DNA of 64,000 bases from Gardnerella vaginalis ATCC 14018 = JCM 11026 (GCF_001042655.1 NZ_AP012332.1:62001-126000), one strand, 5' to 3'; shown: positions 1-8,797, numbered from the stretch's first letter. Notes: generated from the letters alone by a model not told the origin. Made by a program: numbers and translations.

Positions 1-474
1 ACAACCGCTTTGGATGTTACTGTTCAAAAGCAAGTGATTGACCTTCTTAACGAATTGCGCGAAAAGCTTGGATTCGCAATGGTGTTTGTAAGCCACGATT
101 TGGCTCTTGTTGCTAAGGTTGCGCACTCGATTACCGTAATGTACGCAGGTCAGGTTGTTGAGCAAGGCTCCACTAAGGAAATTCTCACCGATCCGCATCA
201 TGAGTACACGCGCGGCTTGCTTGGCTCCGTAACCTCCATTGAGGCTGGTGCTCCAAGATTGCATCAGGTTCCAGGAACTGTTCCAAGCCCATCCGACTTC
301 CCTAAGGGAGATCGATTCGCACCGCGTTCTTCTCATCCAGATCAAGGACTTGACGTGCGCCCAGTAATGAAGCGCATTCCAGGAACGTGGCACTTCTACG
401 CTGCGCCTCCAGAGCCAGAATCGGATGTGCCTTCCGCAATTTTGACCAACTCCGATAAAGGAGATGTGCGATGA
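1..474 (+). CDS. Opp/Dpp-type ABC transporter ATP-binding protein, C-terminal part (5' end outside window)
   Basis: Only the last 157 residues are present. The reading frame is open from base 1 (TTALDV, the residues right after a Walker B/D-loop), so the real start lies upstream. The H-loop (VSHDLALVAKVAHS, about residues 29-42 of the fragment) is visible, followed by the oligopeptide-transporter C-terminal extension with a PGTVPSPSDFPKGDRFAPR-type segment typical of DppD/OppD. The stop overlaps the next ATPase gene as ATGA, so the two are translationally coupled halves of one importer. Next to nanA, nagB and nagA, the cargo is plausibly sialic acid or a peptide; sialic acid importers of Dpp type are known in other bacteria, but the permease and binding protein are not in view. 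Confidence 0.9.
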   Translation, partial: TTALDVTVQKQVIDLLNELREKLGFAMVFVSHDLALVAKVAHSITVMYAGQVVEQGSTKEILTDPHHEYTRGLLGSVTSIEAGAPRLHQVPGTVPSPSDFPKGDRFAPRSSHPDQGLDVRPVMKRIPGTWHFYAAPPEPESDVPSAILTNSDKGDVR

Positions 475-1331
475 ACATGAATGTTAACGAAACAAACAAA
501 ACTCAAAGCGAAAATGGCGATGTTCCAATCATCGAGTTGCGCGACGCCGAAGTGGTGTTCACTACTCGAGCAGGATCTGGCTTATTCCACAAGAACAAGA
601 TTACAGCCGTAAACAAGGTGAATCTTAAGCTTATGCCAGGCAAGACGATTGGTATTGTTGGCGAATCTGGTTGCGGAAAGTCTACTACTGCAAACATTAT
701 GTGCGGTCTTCAGCAAGTTACAAGCGGCAAGGTTTTGTTTAAAGGTCAAGACGTTACGCATAGAACTGCAAAAGAGCGCATGGATATTGGACGCGTGGTT
801 TCCGTTGTGTTCCAGGATCCAGCAATGGCTTTGAATGCGCGCATGAGTGTGATTGACCAGTTGATTGACCCGCTTGTTGTGCACAAGATTGGAAGCAAAG
901 CTGAGCGCGATGCTAGAGCCAAGGAACTAATACGAATGGTTGGTTTGCCTCACTCTGTTCTTGGCGCTTTGCCAGGTCAGCTTTCTGGCGGCCAGCGTCA
1001 GCGCGTGGCAATCGCTCGTGCGCTTTCGCTTAACCCAGATGCAATAATCGCAGATGAGCCAACTTCCGCTTTGGATGTTTCTGTGCGTGCTCAGATTTTG
1101 AATCTTCTTTCCGACTTAAAGAAGAAGCTGAATCTTTCCATGGTGTTTATTAGCCACGATATTCAAACAATTAGATACATATCCGACGAGGTTGTTGTTA
1201 TGAATCATGGAACGATTGTTGAGCGTGGCGAAACTCACCAGGTGATTAACAATCCGCAAGATGAGTACACAAAGATTTTGATGGGCGCGGCGCCTTCGCT
1301 GTTGCACCCAACGGAAGAAGAGTGCAAGTAG
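471..1331 (+). CDS. Opp/Dpp-type ABC transporter ATP-binding protein (DppF/OppF-like)
   Basis: The 286-residue protein has a complete ABC ATPase set: Walker A GESGCGKST (about residues 64-72), Q-loop VFQDP, signature [15 protein letters not shown], Walker B IIADEPTSALD and H-loop FISHD. It is the second ATPase of the importer, acts on the cytoplasmic face, and pairs with the upstream gene (ATGA overlap). AAGGAG lies eight bases before ATG 471; a second ATG at 477 is also possible. The gene ends in three near-identical 9-bp units that run through the stop codon (1322-1348). The context (nanA 170 bp downstream) suggests a link to sialic acid uptake, which is inference only. Confidence 0.92.
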   Translation: MNMNVNETNKTQSENGDVPIIELRDAEVVFTTRAGSGLFHKNKITAVNKVNLKLMPGKTIGIVGESGCGKSTTANIMCGLQQVTSGKVLFKGQDVTHRTAKERMDIGRVVSVVFQDPAMALNARMSVIDQLIDPLVVHKIGSKAERDARAKELIRMVGLPHSVLGALPGQLSGGQRQRVAIARALSLNPDAIIADEPTSALDVSVRAQILNLLSDLKKKLNLSMVFISHDIQTIRYISDEVVVMNHGTIVERGETHQVINNPQDEYTKILMGAAPSLLHPTEEECK

Positions 1332-1367
1332 TGCAAGCAGTGCGAGCAAGCGCTAGTCGTTAGTCGC
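1322..1367 (+). repeat. Short tandem repeats across a stop codon
   Basis: Three 9-bp units (GTGCAAGTA, GTGCAAGCA, GTGCGAGCA) occupy 1322-1348 and include the TAG stop of the ATPase gene at 1329-1331. They are followed by TAGTCGT and TAGTCGC (1354-1367). This is one instance of a recurrent pattern in the window of short duplications at or just after stop codons. Confidence 0.85.
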
Positions 1368-1381
1368 TAGCTTGAATGCGA

Positions 1382-1425
1382 GGGCGGTCTGTTAAGACCT
1401 TGCAGTAAATCCATGCAGGCCGCCC
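1382..1425 (+). terminator. Possible hairpin terminator after the ABC ATPase gene
   Basis: GGGCGG (1382-1387) can pair with CCGCCC (1420-1425), with an inner TGCA/TGCA pairing. There is only a weak T-run after it, so partial read-through into nanA is possible. Confidence 0.4.
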
Positions 1426-1442
1426 ATTAATTGCAAAATCTA

Positions 1443-1478
1443 AAGTCATAAGTCATAAATCAATAAGTCATAAATAAT
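1443..1478 (+). repeat. AAGTCAT heptamer repeats upstream of nanA
   Basis: AAGTCAT occurs at 1443-1449, 1450-1456 and 1465-1471, with the related units AAATCAAT and AAATAAT between and after. The array ends about 24 bp before the nanA start, in the likely promoter/leader region. It could be slippage-prone or a regulator site; nothing in the sequence decides. Confidence 0.6.
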
Positions 1479-1502
1479 AAAAAATACGAAAGAAGTTTAA
1501 TC

Positions 1503-2462
1503 ATGGCAGAAAAATTCCACGGCGTTATTCCACCAGTAGTTACGCCATTAACGGCAGACGGCGAAGTAGACGTTGTTAGCTTTGAGCGTTCGCTTAACCG
1601 AATGATTGAAGCAGGCGTAGACGGCCTGTTTACGCTTGGATCTTCTGGCGAAGTTGCGTTTAGCACAGATAAGCGCCGTCGTGAAATCATTGAAACCGTA
1701 ATGCGCATTGTTGATGGTCGCGTGCCAGTGTTGGTTGGGTGCATCGATACGGAAACAGACCGTGTTATTGAGCATGCAAAAGAAGCTAAGGAGCTTGGAG
1801 CTGCTGCAATCGTTGCAACAGCGCCATTCTACGCACTCGGCGGCATGGCAGAAGTTGAGCGCCACTTCCGTCTTATTCACGAAGCTGTTCCAGATTTGCC
1901 ACTGTTCGCTTACGATATTCCAGTTTGCGTACACACAAAGCTACCAGGCGCTTTGCTTGTAAAGCTTGGTAAAGATGGCGTACTTGCAGGCGTTAAGGAT
2001 TCTTCCAACGATGACGTGTCGTTCAGGTTCCTTGTAGACGACAACAATAAGGCTGGTCACCCATTGACTTTGCTTACGGGTCAAGAGGTTGTTGTTGACG
2101 GCGCATACATGGCTGGCGCGGACGGTTCTGTTCCAGGACTTGCAAACGTTGAGGCAACTGGCTACGTGCGCATGTGGAAGGCTGCTCAGGCTGGCGATTG
2201 GGCAACAGTTAAGAAGGAGCAGGATTGGCTTGCTGCTTTGATGCGAATCGTTACTGTTCCTAGCGGAGTGGCAGGCTTCGGCGCAGGAGTTGGAGCATTT
2301 AAGACCGCAATGGCGTTGCTTGGCGTGTTTGACACAAATCAGATGCCAGACCCAGTTTGCCCACTTAAGGGAGAAAATGTTGAAGCCGTGGCTCGCGTTC
2401 TTAAGGAAGTTGGCTTGACTTTGGCAAAGACCCCAGAAGAAGTAAGCGCTTCTACTAAGTGA
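1503..2462 (+). CDS. nanA: N-acetylneuraminate lyase / DapA-family aldolase
   Basis: A 319-residue class I aldolase of the DapA/NanA family that would split N-acetylneuraminate into N-acetylmannosamine and pyruvate in the cytoplasm. Visible are the GSSGE substrate loop (46-50), the conserved tyrosine in AYDIPV (Y137) and the Schiff-base lysine in GVKDSS (K165). The family also includes dihydrodipicolinate synthase. The NanA call rests on the genes that follow directly (nagB, nagA) and on the nearby sialidase. A purine-rich AAAGAAG precedes ATG 1503 by eight bases. No nanK or nanE is in the window, so the ManNAc steps must be encoded elsewhere, perhaps upstream. Confidence 0.85.
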   Translation: MAEKFHGVIPPVVTPLTADGEVDVVSFERSLNRMIEAGVDGLFTLGSSGEVAFSTDKRRREIIETVMRIVDGRVPVLVGCIDTETDRVIEHAKEAKELGAAAIVATAPFYALGGMAEVERHFRLIHEAVPDLPLFAYDIPVCVHTKLPGALLVKLGKDGVLAGVKDSSNDDVSFRFLVDDNNKAGHPLTLLTGQEVVVDGAYMAGADGSVPGLANVEATGYVRMWKAAQAGDWATVKKEQDWLAALMRIVTVPSGVAGFGAGVGAFKTAMALLGVFDTNQMPDPVCPLKGENVEAVARVLKEVGLTLAKTPEEVSASTK

Positions 2463-2536
2463 GTATTTTTATCAGATAATTTAAGCAAATAATTTAAACA
2501 AAATCGTTTATTCATGGTGCATAGTAAATAAATGGT

Positions 2537-2568
2537 ATTGCGGCGTACGTTTAAACGTATGCCGCAAT
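2537..2568. terminator. 32-bp near-perfect palindrome between nanA and nagB
   Basis: ATTGCGGC (2537-2544) and GCCGCAAT (2561-2568) begin and end a palindrome centred on GTTTAAAC. Only one symmetric pair is not Watson-Crick, and in RNA it would be G-U. As RNA it gives a roughly 14-16 bp stem with almost no loop and no good T-run, so it may be an intercistronic processing or stabilising hairpin, or a DNA-binding site, rather than a classic terminator. Confidence 0.6.
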
Positions 2569-2633
2569 GCTAATATTTGCTTGGAGTATTTGCAGAATCA
2601 AAAATCACCAAAGCTTTAAAGGAGAAGCTAAAG

Positions 2634-3446
2634 ATGGCTGAAGTTATTATTGTAAAAGATCAGGATGAGGCAGGCGAGCTATACGCCGAATCTGTTGTAG
2701 ATTTGATTAGTCGCAAGCCAGACGCAGTACTAGGGTTGGCAACAGGATCAAGCCCATTAAAAGCCTACGAGCATCTTGCAAAGCTTGTAAAAGACAAGAA
2801 TGTTGACGTGAGCCGCGTACGTGGATTTGCGCTTGACGAATACATTGGATTGCCATTAGAGCACGAACAATCTTACCACAGCACAATCCGCAGAACCGTA
2901 ACCGATTTAATCGGCTTAAACCCAGATTTAGTGCACGTTCCAGGAGATGTTCTTAATGGAGCACCATTAAGCGAAGGTGATAAGATTGCGCACGCTGGAG
3001 CAGACTACGACGCTGCTATTGCTGCCGCTGGTGGGATTGACGTGCAGATTCTGGGAATTGGCTCCGACGGTCACGTTGGATTCAACGAGCCAGGATCTTC
3101 TCTTGCATCTGGTACTCGCGTTAAAACACTAACCGAGCAGACTCGCGTAGACAACCGCAGATTCTTCGACGGAGATATTAACCAAGTTCCAACTCACTGC
3201 ATAACACAAGGAATTGGAACGATTTTGCGCGCTCGTCATCTCGTGCTTCTTGCGTTTGGTGAAAATAAGGCAGATGCGGTAGCTGCAACAGTAGAAGGTG
3301 GAGTAAGCTCGCTATGCCCGGCTTCTGCGCTTCAAATGCATCCTCATGCAACAGTGATTATAGATGAGGCTGCTGCAAGCAAACTTAAGCTTGCTGACTA
3401 CTATCGTTGGGTGTATGCAAATAAGCCATCTTGGCAGGGGATCTGA
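2634..3446 (+). CDS. nagB: Glucosamine-6-phosphate deaminase
   Basis: The 270-residue enzyme turns glucosamine-6-phosphate into fructose-6-phosphate and ammonia, feeding the bifid shunt. The LATGSSP phosphate-binding loop is near residues 35-41. The catalytic residues D68 (ALDEYIGL) and D145, H147 and E152 (GIGSDGHVGFNEPGSS) match the E. coli NagB set. The frame is open from 2577, but AAAGGAG at 2618-2624 sits nine bases before ATG 2634 and the protein then starts as NagB should. It is the second gene of the nanA-nagB-nagA run. Confidence 0.95.
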   Translation: MAEVIIVKDQDEAGELYAESVVDLISRKPDAVLGLATGSSPLKAYEHLAKLVKDKNVDVSRVRGFALDEYIGLPLEHEQSYHSTIRRTVTDLIGLNPDLVHVPGDVLNGAPLSEGDKIAHAGADYDAAIAAAGGIDVQILGIGSDGHVGFNEPGSSLASGTRVKTLTEQTRVDNRRFFDGDINQVPTHCITQGIGTILRARHLVLLAFGENKADAVAATVEGGVSSLCPASALQMHPHATVIIDEAAASKLKLADYYRWVYANKPSWQGI

Positions 3447-3460
3447 TACACAAGTCTGAA

Positions 3461-3488
3461 ATTTAAGATAATAAATTTAAGATAATAA
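3461..3488 (+). repeat. Perfect 14-bp tandem duplication after nagB
   Basis: ATTTAAGATAATAA is repeated exactly at 3461-3474 and 3475-3488, 15 bp after the nagB stop and just upstream of the nagA ribosome binding site. Confidence 0.9.
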
Positions 3489-3521
3489 GATATCAAATAA
3501 GCACAAGCATAGGTGAATGAA

Positions 3522-4781
3522 ATGTCAAAAGATGTGTATTTAGATGCCGTAAAGAAGATTGATGATTCACTAAAATCAAACGAAGAGCGCAATTTTGTAG
3601 TGCGCAACGTGAACGTTGTAGACGCTCGAGGAATTGTACCCAATTCGTGGATTTTGGTTAGTGACGGCGTAATTCTAGAGACTGGCATTTTAGACGAAGA
3701 CCTTGCTTTAGCTATTAGCACTCGCGGCTTAAGCGCATCTGATTTAAGTGTTGTGGATGGGCGTGGCTGTTTTGCTACGCCAGGGTATATTGATCTGCAC
3801 GCTCATGGAGCCTGGGAGCATTCGTTTGACGATGGTGCCGAAGGTATTGCTATAGCGCGCGCGTATCACATGCTTCATGGAACAACTAGGCAAGTTCTTA
3901 GCTTGATTACAAACCCTCTTGACGTAATGCAAGAGAATTTGCGTACTGTTAAGCGTGTTATGCAAACGCGCCCAGATGTGCTTGGGTCGCATTTAGAGGG
4001 TCCGTTCTTGGCGTTGTCTAGAAAAGGCGCGCACGACCCTAATTGCCTAGTGGACCCTACTCCAGAGCGCGTTGAGGCGTTGCTTGAGGCGGCAGATGGA
4101 ACTTTGCGCCAAATTACTTTGGCTCCAGAGCGAGAACACGGCATGGAAGCGATTAAGCGTTTTGTAGAAGCTGGCGTGATCCCAGCAGTGGGGCATTGTG
4201 ATGCAGATTATAAAACCGCGCGCGCGGCTTTTAATGCTGGCTCTACGCTTATGACTCACATGTTTAACGCTATGAACGGCATTCATCACCGTAAGCCAGG
4301 TCCAATTCCTGCTGCTTTGGAGGATTCACGCGTAACTATTGAGCTTATTAACGATGGTTTCCACGTTGAAAACCCAGTTTTGCGAATGGCTTTTGATGCT
4401 GCTCCTAATCGCATTGCGTTTGTAACGGATGCTATGGCTGCAACAGGTTGTGCGGATGGTGCTTACAAGCTTGGTGCTCTAGACGTTACTGTTACAGACG
4501 GTCACGCAAGGCTTGTTTCTAATGGAGCTATTGCAGGATCTACCCTGATCTTGGAAGTGGCAGTTGAGCGCGCTGTTAAGGAACTTGGCATTGGTTTGTC
4601 GGCAGCTATTGCGGCTGCAACTCTTATTCCTGCCCGCGCACTTGGAGTAGATAAGCCGAATGCTATAACTAGCGCTCCTTTGGGCTTAGTTGAAAAGGGG
4701 TACGCAGCCGATTTGCTTTTGCTTAATCTAGGAACTTTGGCAGTTGAGCACGTTTGGTGCGACGGTCATAAAATTTCGTAA
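3522..4781 (+). CDS. nagA: N-acetylglucosamine-6-phosphate deacetylase
   Basis: A 419-residue amidohydrolase that removes acetate from GlcNAc-6-phosphate, giving the NagB substrate. Family motifs are in order: metal-binding DLHAHGAW, HLEGPFL with the metal/catalytic glutamate, GHCDADY, THMFNAM, NDGFHVE and VTDAMAATG with the catalytic aspartate. A GTG at 3513 is in frame, but AGGTGA at 3511-3516 lies properly spaced before ATG 3522, so the latter is chosen. It forms the last gene of nanA-nagB-nagA and is followed by a strong hairpin. Confidence 0.95.
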   Translation: MSKDVYLDAVKKIDDSLKSNEERNFVVRNVNVVDARGIVPNSWILVSDGVILETGILDEDLALAISTRGLSASDLSVVDGRGCFATPGYIDLHAHGAWEHSFDDGAEGIAIARAYHMLHGTTRQVLSLITNPLDVMQENLRTVKRVMQTRPDVLGSHLEGPFLALSRKGAHDPNCLVDPTPERVEALLEAADGTLRQITLAPEREHGMEAIKRFVEAGVIPAVGHCDADYKTARAAFNAGSTLMTHMFNAMNGIHHRKPGPIPAALEDSRVTIELINDGFHVENPVLRMAFDAAPNRIAFVTDAMAATGCADGAYKLGALDVTVTDGHARLVSNGAIAGSTLILEVAVERAVKELGIGLSAAIAAATLIPARALGVDKPNAITSAPLGLVEKGYAADLLLLNLGTLAVEHVWCDGHKIS

Positions 4782-4840
4782 CGTAAAGCGTATCGTTGCG
4801 ATTAATCGTGATGCTGTAGTACTCAGGCATCACCATTGAA

Positions 4841-4881
4841 GATGAAAGAACCGCTCCCTAAACTAGAGCGGTTCTTTCATC
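4841..4881. terminator. Terminator hairpin, 16-bp perfect stem
   Basis: GATGAAAGAACCGCTC (4841-4856) pairs fully with 4866-4881 across a 9-nt loop. It lies after nagA and faces the 3' end of the convergent GntR gene, so it could stop transcription from both sides. Confidence 0.8.
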
Positions 4882-4898
4882 TTATGCACACCAAGCTA

Positions 4899-5236
4899 GG
4901 TAGAGATTCGAGATTTTTCGCAGCGAATGAAGCGAACCTCAGCATCTTTGATGGTGATTCGCTGAAGTAGCAAGAAAAATCGAGAATCTCAGCGATTAAG
5001 CAATACGCAATTGTTCAAGAATGTAAGAGGGCTGGGTGATTCTTGGTCGAACAGTATAAGAGCGGCAGCCGATACCAAATAATCCAAATGATCAACCACT
5101 ACAAACAAACTTCAACCAAAAACAAAATAAAAGCCAAAACGGAACAACCGCAACACCAGACTACACGTAATAGGCAGAGCGTTGTGAGACAAGAAACACC
5201 CAGCCCTCGCGCAACGCTAAATAGGAAAATCGCGCA
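4899..5236 (+). repeat. Composite intergenic repeat, copy A
   Basis: This block is repeated in the same orientation at 9140-9668. Its left half folds as a long hairpin: arms 4903-4919 and 4974-4990 plus an inner CAGCGAAT/ATTCGCTG pair (4921-4928, 4957-4964). Its right half is an element with 19-bp terminal inverted repeats (5027-5208). There is no credible gene inside. Together with copy B it brackets the GntR-sialidase-tRNA-Leu segment. Confidence 0.85.
5027..5208. mobile_element. MITE-like element, 182 bp, copy A
   Basis: GAGGGCTGGGTGATTCTTG (5027-5045) is matched by the inverted CAAGAAACACCCAGCCCTC (5190-5208) with one mismatch. Size, paired ends and lack of coding capacity resemble a miniature inverted-repeat element. 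No target-site duplication is evident, and no transposase with such ends is in the window, so mobility is inferred. Confidence 0.55.
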
Positions 5237-5253
5237 ACACCAAGCTAAGTCAC

Positions 5254-5275
5254 AGCGCTCATGCAAGTCGATTCG
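5254..5275 (+). repeat. 22-bp fragment of the three-hairpin element
   Basis: These 22 bases are identical to 9283-9304, the right side of stem 3 in the element at 9181-9305. The partner arm is absent here, so it looks like a truncated remnant next to the GntR stop. Confidence 0.75.
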
Positions 5276-5292
5276 TAAGAAAATTATGCGAT

Positions 5293-6090
5293 TTAGTGCT
5301 TATGCAGTCTATTAAGCAAAATCGACTGAATTGGCTCGTAATGGTCGTTTACCGCCTGTCTATATCCATCTGCGTCTCCCGCAATAGCCGTTTTTAGCAT
5401 AAGCTCGTGCGCTCTAGCGGTTTTTTCAAGCTCGTCCGAAACTTCCAACCCCAATTGTGGCAAAACCGCCATATGCACAAGCCACAAGCATCGCACGAAT
5501 TGCTCTGCAATCGTATTGTTTACCGCGCGCAAAATACCAGTGTGGAAAGCAATGTCTTGTTCCAAGAACGTTTTTCCAGCATGTGCTTCTTTAGTCATTA
5601 TTTCCGAAAGCGCCTCCAATTCTGGATGCTGCGTTCCTTTAAGTGACTCAACCACCTTATCCGCGCATCCAAGGTCTAGGAATTTTCGCATTTCTACAAC
5701 ATCGCTTAAATCTTCAAAATTCTTATTAATGGATATTAAGGAGCGAAAAGCGAGTGTTTCCACCATTGGATCAAGCGATAATGAGCCAACAAACATGCCT
5801 TTTCCTTGCTTAACTTCCACAATATTAAGCGCTTCCAGCTTGCGAATCGCCTCGCGCACCGATGACCTTGATGCACCAATCAAGTTGCAAAGCATTGGTT
5901 CTGTTGGCAGCATATCTTTTGGCTGCAAGCGTTCTCTTAATATGAGCGACCTGATTGCATCCATTGTTTCATCGCAGCGTTTTCTAGCTGTGATTGGAGC
6001 GGAGTTTGAGTTTGAGCTTGCCTGTAAGAAAGATAAACGATCTAGTGTTGTCATCTCGTCGTCTTCATGGCTGTTAAATGTCTCTTCCAT
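5293..6090 (-). CDS. GntR-family (FadR/FCD type) transcriptional regulator
   Basis: The 265-residue protein has a winged helix near residues 38-103 (LPTEPMLCNLIGASRSSVREAIRKLEALNIVEVKQGKGMFV region) and an alpha-helical FCD ligand domain afterwards (EQDIAFHTGILRAVNN, VNDHYEPI). The start at 6090 is supported by AAGGAG six bases upstream. The gene overlaps the end of the sialidase by 17 bp, so both are read from the sialidase promoter and likely co-regulated. Sialic-acid regulators of bifidobacteria (NanR) belong to this family, which makes a NanR role likely but not proven. The candidate regulon is the sialidase and the convergent nan/nag genes. Confidence 0.85.
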   Translation of the reverse strand: MEETFNSHEDDEMTTLDRLSFLQASSNSNSAPITARKRCDETMDAIRSLILRERLQPKDMLPTEPMLCNLIGASRSSVREAIRKLEALNIVEVKQGKGMFVGSLSLDPMVETLAFRSLISINKNFEDLSDVVEMRKFLDLGCADKVVESLKGTQHPELEALSEIMTKEAHAGKTFLEQDIAFHTGILRAVNNTIAEQFVRCLWLVHMAVLPQLGLEVSDELEKTARAHELMLKTAIAGDADGYRQAVNDHYEPIQSILLNRLHKH

Positions 6091-8797
6091 GTTGGCTCCT
6101 TTCAGTTCGCGTAAGGCTTCCTTCTTCTAAATCTTTCATTTTTTCACTTGTGTTTATTTTATTTTTTATACAATCTAAGTCTGTATTGTTTAAACTTTTT
6201 GCATTGCTTTTAAAATCTATTTGTAAATTATCCTGCTTCCAAAGATTGGAATCTATTGCTGTTATATAAATTCCAGTAGTCTCTCTTTCCCACAGTAGTT
6301 GCAAAGTTCGTTTATTGCTAGAGCTAAGGCATTGATAAACGTGGTGGAATGGGTTTATGCACACGCTTTTTGCCCACGTTTTTCCGCCGTCGTAGCTAAA
6401 CCTCACAACTCCGCGACCGCGATAAGGCATCATTTGGCTTGCGTTTGCAAACGCTATACAGTCTGCGTTGTCTGCATTTTCGCTGTTAAAACAGGTTGCG
6501 CTCGGCTGGCTGAATATTTCTGGCAAACTTGTGTCAAAAATCAGCTCGCTCCACGTTTCTCCGCAATCGTGACTAATGGCTTTGCCTACACATCCCGAGC
6601 GATTTTGATTTCGGAAGAAAGCTAGAATGTCGCCATTTTTGCGTTCAACAAACACAGTTTCGGAGCTTGTGGCATCGTCGTCTTGCATTGTTGCAGGGTC
6701 TACGATTTTTCCGTTGATTAATCGTCCTTCGTTAATCATTTTGCCTCGGCTCCATGTTTTGCCGTCGTCGTCCGAAATAAGCGCTCCCGAAGAATAGTGC
6801 GATTTGCTTTTGCCGCTGCAATAGAATGGCACAAGTATTCTGCCGTAATGTTTCTCGCTTTGTCTAATAACAATTCCATTCCCTGGGCATACTCCAGCGA
6901 AGCTCATCCATGGCTCCTTAACCATGTGATCGATTAGACGTGTCGCGCTCCACGTTTTGCCGTCGTCGTCCGAGTAGATTTGCGCTATATAACACGTTTT
7001 TTCGGCGAATAATGGCTGACTTTCGCTTGCAATTTCTTGCGATTTCCATATGTTCCACGTGGAACTGTCGCAAGTTTGATTACTGTGCGAGTTATTGCGT
7101 AAGTCATTGTGCGAATCGCAATTTTTTATACTTCCGTCTGGGAAAACTAGCCACTTTGTTGCGCATTCTTTTTCGCTAGAATCGCATGGCAGTTTTACGG
7201 CCGCGCTCCCATCCATCAATGCTGCGTAGTGTCTGCCAAAGCGATCTTCCATCTTGATTCTTCCGCATTCGTCAACGCCTACATCGGTTTTGCAATTTGT
7301 TAACCCAATTCCGCTAGGATTAAGGTCTATTAATACGTTAATTCTTTCGCTTTTTCCCGCTGGATCTAAAATAGGGCAGGAGTCGATTGCGCTCGCGCCC
7401 AGTTTTCCAAGGTTTTTGCCAGGCATGTTGATTACGGTTTGCAAAGGCTTCCACGTTTTTCCGCCATCTGTGGATCTGCGAATCACAAAGTTTATGTGGT
7501 TTGGAGCGTCGTTTGAAACGCTTGTTCGCTGGTCTGCTCCTGCGATTAGCGTTCCCATGCGCGTTTTTACAAGAGACGGTATTCTGTAGCTGCGAGAGCC
7601 CGCATATCCCGTATCGAATAATGCGGTTGTTACAAGCGGCTTTACTCTTGATATTCTTTGGATTTGTCCTTCGGTTAGTGCGCTAAAGTAGATTCCGCCT
7701 GTTCTAGCTTCGCCCATTAGTCGCACTCCGCGCAAGTCTTCGCCTATACTCACTGCGTTTAATTCTGGTATATTTGCAAACCAGAATTGTCCTATATTGT
7801 GTGACTCGCTGTATCCGTCTACGTAAATGTCGATTGCTCCGCGATTTGCGCGAATAATCAAGTCGTGCCATTCGCCGTCGTCAACGCTTGCGGCTGCTTC
7901 GATTACGCTTTTTATGCACGTTTCGCTGTCGATTAGCGTGATTTTTATGCCTTCTGGTCCTGCGTACACGCTTATTTTTTCGCTAGATTCTAGATTAGTT
8001 TTTGTTCCAACAGTTCCAGCAGCAAAAAGCACTCCATGTTGGCCAGGTCCGCGCAATCTAAATTGAATGTGCAAAGTTCCGCTTGAGTTGCAAGATACGC
8101 GTTTTATGTCTCTTGCACAAATCGTAGGTCCTGCAAACCATATGTCTGGCTGTGCTTGAGTGGCCGAATTTGCGATTTCTTCTGGATTTGGCAAGTGACT
8201 TGAGTAGTAAAAGTCGTAGATTTGCGAAGATTCTGCCTGCGCTGCACACACTTCGGCCGCTTTTCCGCTCACTCTTTGCGGCCCAAGATTCGTTGCGCTC
8301 GCAAAGCATTGGTATCCGTCTAAATAGAATCGGCTTCCAAAACTTCCGTACGTTATTGCAAAATCGTGTTCGCGCCCGTCGCATGCGCCTAGCGCATCTT
8401 CCATTTGTAGTGCAATTTCTTTCGCACCGTTTGCGTCGGCGCTATCTTCTAAAAGATTTTGTGCACTAAGCAGGGGAGCGTCTTCTTTAATACTTATTTT
8501 TATTATTGGAGTTGTGTGCTCTTGTTGTGCAGAAGCTTCCGACTTTTGCGCGGGCTTAATATCTAATAAATCACAATCCGAATTTGCTACAAATTTAAAC
8601 CCTATTATTCCTTCGTTCTGATTTATTTCCTCGTTTTTATCTTTGCGATTGATTCCCGATTCGTTTTCGCTATATTTTTTGATTTCACTAGATGGTGTAA
8701 TTTTTATTGTGGCATGGTTGAATCGCGTGTGCTCCGAACCTTTGATATCCGCGATATCTTCAATAAGGCTCGTCGTCTTCGTTGAACGACGTTCCAT
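6074..8797 (-). CDS. nanH1: Sialidase (exo-alpha-sialidase, GH33), intracellular type
   Basis: A 907-residue GH33 neuraminidase that removes terminal sialic acid from glycans. The middle carries a lectin-like/laminin-G-like segment (roughly residues 190-390). The catalytic propeller then starts with the arginine motif SRSYRIPSL near residue 403, followed by five Asp boxes (STDGGKTW, SDDDGKTW twice, SHDCGETW, SYDGGKTW, about residues 440-800). There is no signal peptide, transmembrane anchor or sortase motif, so it should stay in the cytoplasm, as reported for sialidase A (NanH1) of Gardnerella; the secreted NanH2 and NanH3 are different genes. GGAGGA lies five bases before ATG 8797. The N-terminal 180 residues have no recognised domain. 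The gene symbol is by resemblance. Confidence 0.9.
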   Translation of the reverse strand: MERRSTKTTSLIEDIADIKGSEHTRFNHATIKITPSSEIKKYSENESGINRKDKNEEINQNEGIIGFKFVANSDCDLLDIKPAQKSEASAQQEHTTPIIKISIKEDAPLLSAQNLLEDSADANGAKEIALQMEDALGACDGREHDFAITYGSFGSRFYLDGYQCFASATNLGPQRVSGKAAEVCAAQAESSQIYDFYYSSHLPNPEEIANSATQAQPDIWFAGPTICARDIKRVSCNSSGTLHIQFRLRGPGQHGVLFAAGTVGTKTNLESSEKISVYAGPEGIKITLIDSETCIKSVIEAAASVDDGEWHDLIIRANRGAIDIYVDGYSESHNIGQFWFANIPELNAVSIGEDLRGVRLMGEARTGGIYFSALTEGQIQRISRVKPLVTTALFDTGYAGSRSYRIPSLVKTRMGTLIAGADQRTSVSNDAPNHINFVIRRSTDGGKTWKPLQTVINMPGKNLGKLGASAIDSCPILDPAGKSERINVLIDLNPSGIGLTNCKTDVGVDECGRIKMEDRFGRHYAALMDGSAAVKLPCDSSEKECATKWLVFPDGSIKNCDSHNDLRNNSHSNQTCDSSTWNIWKSQEIASESQPLFAEKTCYIAQIYSDDDGKTWSATRLIDHMVKEPWMSFAGVCPGNGIVIRQSEKHYGRILVPFYCSGKSKSHYSSGALISDDDGKTWSRGKMINEGRLINGKIVDPATMQDDDATSSETVFVERKNGDILAFFRNQNRSGCVGKAISHDCGETWSELIFDTSLPEIFSQPSATCFNSENADNADCIAFANASQMMPYRGRGVVRFSYDGGKTWAKSVCINPFHHVYQCLSSSNKRTLQLLWERETTGIYITAIDSNLWKQDNLQIDFKSNAKSLNNTDLDCIKNKINTSEKMKDLEEGSLTRTERSQHGRDI

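Noticed and set aside
5043..5315. 90-codon open frame inside composite repeat copy A
   Set aside because: It lies within the repeat, has no ribosome binding site, a low-complexity Gln/Lys/Thr composition, and its frame is not kept in copy B.
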